This document shows positions 6,317 to 7,223 of a DNA stretch of 7,223 nt, in pieces. The stretch comes from an uncultured Flavobacteriales bacterium. GTDB lineage: Bacteria; Bacteroidota; Bacteroidia; Flavobacteriales; Crocinitomicaceae. The stretch is from contig CAMLIF010000153.1 of the NCBI GenBank assembly GCA_946479985.1, positions 1-7,223 of the forward strand, written 5' to 3'. The notes under the pieces are model-generated. The model saw only the letters and a program-made list of their open reading frames with translations. It searched no databases and was not told where the DNA came from. A program made the position numbers and the translations under genes. Every line of letters begins with the position of its first letter. The stretch's first letter is position 1.

Positions 6317-6973
6317 TTACTTATTTCCCTTAGCGTAATCTGCTAAAAACGTAGCTAAACCACTATCTGTTAACGGGTGTTTTGCCAGGGCCATAATTGC
6401 AGAAAGCGGACCGGTCATTACATCAGAACCAATTTCGGCGCACTGAATAATGTGCATTGGGTGACGAATTGAAGCTGCCAGGATTTCTGTTTCAAAACCA
6501 TAATTATCAAAAATGATCCGGATTTGTTGAATAAGATCCATTCCACTTGTTGACACGTCATCTAAGCGTCCAACAAACGGTGAAACGTATGAAGCACCTG
6601 CTTTTGCTGCTAATAATGCTTGTCCGGCGCTGAAAATAAGCGTACAGTTTGTTTTGATTCCTTTTAATGAAAAGTATTTGATAGCCTTAATTCCTTCAGG
6701 AATCATTGGAACTTTCACAACAATGTTCTTATGAAGATCTGCCAGTGCTTCGCCTTCTCTGATCATTCCTTCGAAATCGGTTGCAATCACTTCAGCACTT
6801 ACAGGTCCGTCAACGATATTACAAATATCAACGTAATGTTTCAGGATGTTGTTTTTACCTGTAATTCCTTCTTTCGCCATTAAAGACGGATTAGTGGTAA
6901 CACCGTCCAGAATTCCCAAATCGTTGGCTTCTTTAATGTCTTTCAGGTTTGCTGTATCGATAAAAAACTTCAT
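6317..6973 (-). CDS. tal: Transaldolase, short (FSA-like) subfamily
   Basis: This 218-residue enzyme transfers a dihydroxyacetone unit between sedoheptulose-7-phosphate and glyceraldehyde-3-phosphate in the cytosolic pentose phosphate pathway. MKFFIDTAN at the N-terminus, [13 protein letters not shown] at 24-36, VVKVPM at 85-90 and [19 protein letters not shown] at 109-127 are characteristic. Lys87 aligns with the Schiff-base lysine (Lys85 of E. coli FSA). Where FSA has Gln59 and Tyr131, this protein has Glu61 (SAEVIATD) and Phe133 (SPFVGRLDD), the residues of true transaldolases, so I prefer transaldolase over fructose-6-phosphate aldolase. The ATG at 6973 is chosen because family homology begins there and the length fits (about 215-220). 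The frame stays open upstream to a TTG at 7111, but that extension has no family resemblance and would run through a candidate promoter. Expression probably starts from the -7 element at 6992-6999. Confidence 0.93.
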   Translation of the reverse strand: MKFFIDTANLKDIKEANDLGILDGVTTNPSLMAKEGITGKNNILKHYVDICNIVDGPVSAEVIATDFEGMIREGEALADLHKNIVVKVPMIPEGIKAIKYFSLKGIKTNCTLIFSAGQALLAAKAGASYVSPFVGRLDDVSTSGMDLIQQIRIIFDNYGFETEILAASIRHPMHIIQCAEIGSDVMTGPLSAIMALAKHPLTDSGLATFLADYAKGNK

Positions 6974-6991
6974 AATAAATCTATTTTGCCA

Positions 6992-6999
6992 CAAAGGTA
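6992..6999 (-). promoter_or_regulatory. Candidate -7 promoter element for transaldolase
   Basis: TACCTTTG on the minus strand is a perfect match to TAnnTTTG and ends 18 bp upstream of the chosen ATG at 6973. No TTTG lies at the expected distance upstream, so the -33 element is weak or absent. Its position supports the ATG at 6973 over the upstream TTG at 7111, since a transcript starting here would not contain the longer reading frame. Confidence 0.5.
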
Positions 7000-7033
7000 A
7001 TGATTCCAATGAACGGTTGCGCCCTATAATACC

Positions 7034-7183
7034 ACATAGTCGCATAGAAATCATAGTCACATAGTTCTTATTATTAGATTTCTTAGTGCCGATCGAAGTT
7101 AAGAAACGCAATATTCAGAAGAATAATAATTGAAACACTATCACTTGTATGTGCCTATGTGCAATCTATGTTGCTCCTATGTT
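7034..7183. repeat. Two opposed clusters of CATAG / CTATG motifs in the non-coding right end
   Basis: Four CATAG copies start at 7035, 7043, 7052 and 7060 (steps of 8, 9, 8). About 80 bp further on, CTATG copies, the reverse complement, start at 7155, 7166 and 7177 (steps of 11, 11), preceded by GTATG at 7147. The clusters together form an imperfect inverted repeat. Between them TTTCTTA (7079-7085) and TAAGAAA (7100-7106) add a 7-bp hairpin. I find no supportable gene in 6974-7223. This could be a mobile or structural intergenic repeat, or a set of binding sites upstream of tal. Confidence 0.6.
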
Positions 7184-7223
7184 TGTCTCAGTCATTATTT
7201 TTATAGAAAAGTGAAAAAGGAGC

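Noticed and set aside
6974..7111. In-frame N-terminal extension of transaldolase starting at a TTG codon
   Set aside because: The family N-terminus (MKFFIDTAN) begins at the ATG at 6973, the extension resembles no known domain, and it would cross a perfect -7 promoter box and part of the CATAG repeat cluster.
7034..7183. Possible CRISPR array
   Set aside because: The repeated unit is only about 5-9 bp with steps of 8-11 bp and the two clusters face opposite ways; there is no 23-40 bp repeat with unique spacers.

Overview
The window looks like chromosomal DNA from a member of the Bacteroidota, most likely a Flavobacteriales/Crocinitomicaceae-type organism. Three things point there. One protein ends in a type IX secretion (T9SS) type A sorting domain. 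A DUF6702-like gene overlaps an M1 peptidase gene of the Bacteroidota type. Candidate promoters match the phylum's TTTG / TAnnTTTG pattern rather than the E. coli one. The DNA is AT-rich. The family-level placement is a guess; the phylum is not.

All six genes lie on the minus strand, so transcription runs from right to left. From upstream to downstream: (1) a short-form transaldolase (6317-6973); (2) a 188-bp gap holding a nested palindromic, REP-like element (6218-6309); (3) a DUF6702-like exported protein (5631-6128), whose stop overlaps (4) the start of an exported M1 zinc metallopeptidase (3352-5634); (5) a T9SS-sorted secreted protein with an unrecognised N-terminal region (2454-3296); (6) 3 bp later, an exported protein built of seven ~60-residue TPR-like repeats (1080-2450); (7) after 62 bp, a cytosolic GAF + HisKA_2 sensor histidine kinase (1-1017), cut by the left window edge just as its ATP-binding domain reaches the G1 region. 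The right 250 bp (6974-7223) hold no gene, only two clusters of CATAG / CTATG motifs in opposite orientation.

Genes 3-6 all encode proteins with signal peptides and are packed closely, so this stretch looks like a cell-envelope/secretion block. DUF6702-M1 (4-bp overlap) and T9SS protein-TPR (3-bp gap) are the two tightest pairs. A candidate promoter lies in the 55-bp gap between those pairs, overlapping an 11-bp inverted repeat. Transaldolase is a housekeeping pentose-phosphate enzyme set apart by the palindromic element. The kinase has its own candidate promoter and may be unrelated to its neighbours.

Nothing here can be called a new biological system with confidence. The parts most worth following up are the intergenic repeat structures, the T9SS-cargo/TPR gene pair, and the DUF6702/M1 pair.
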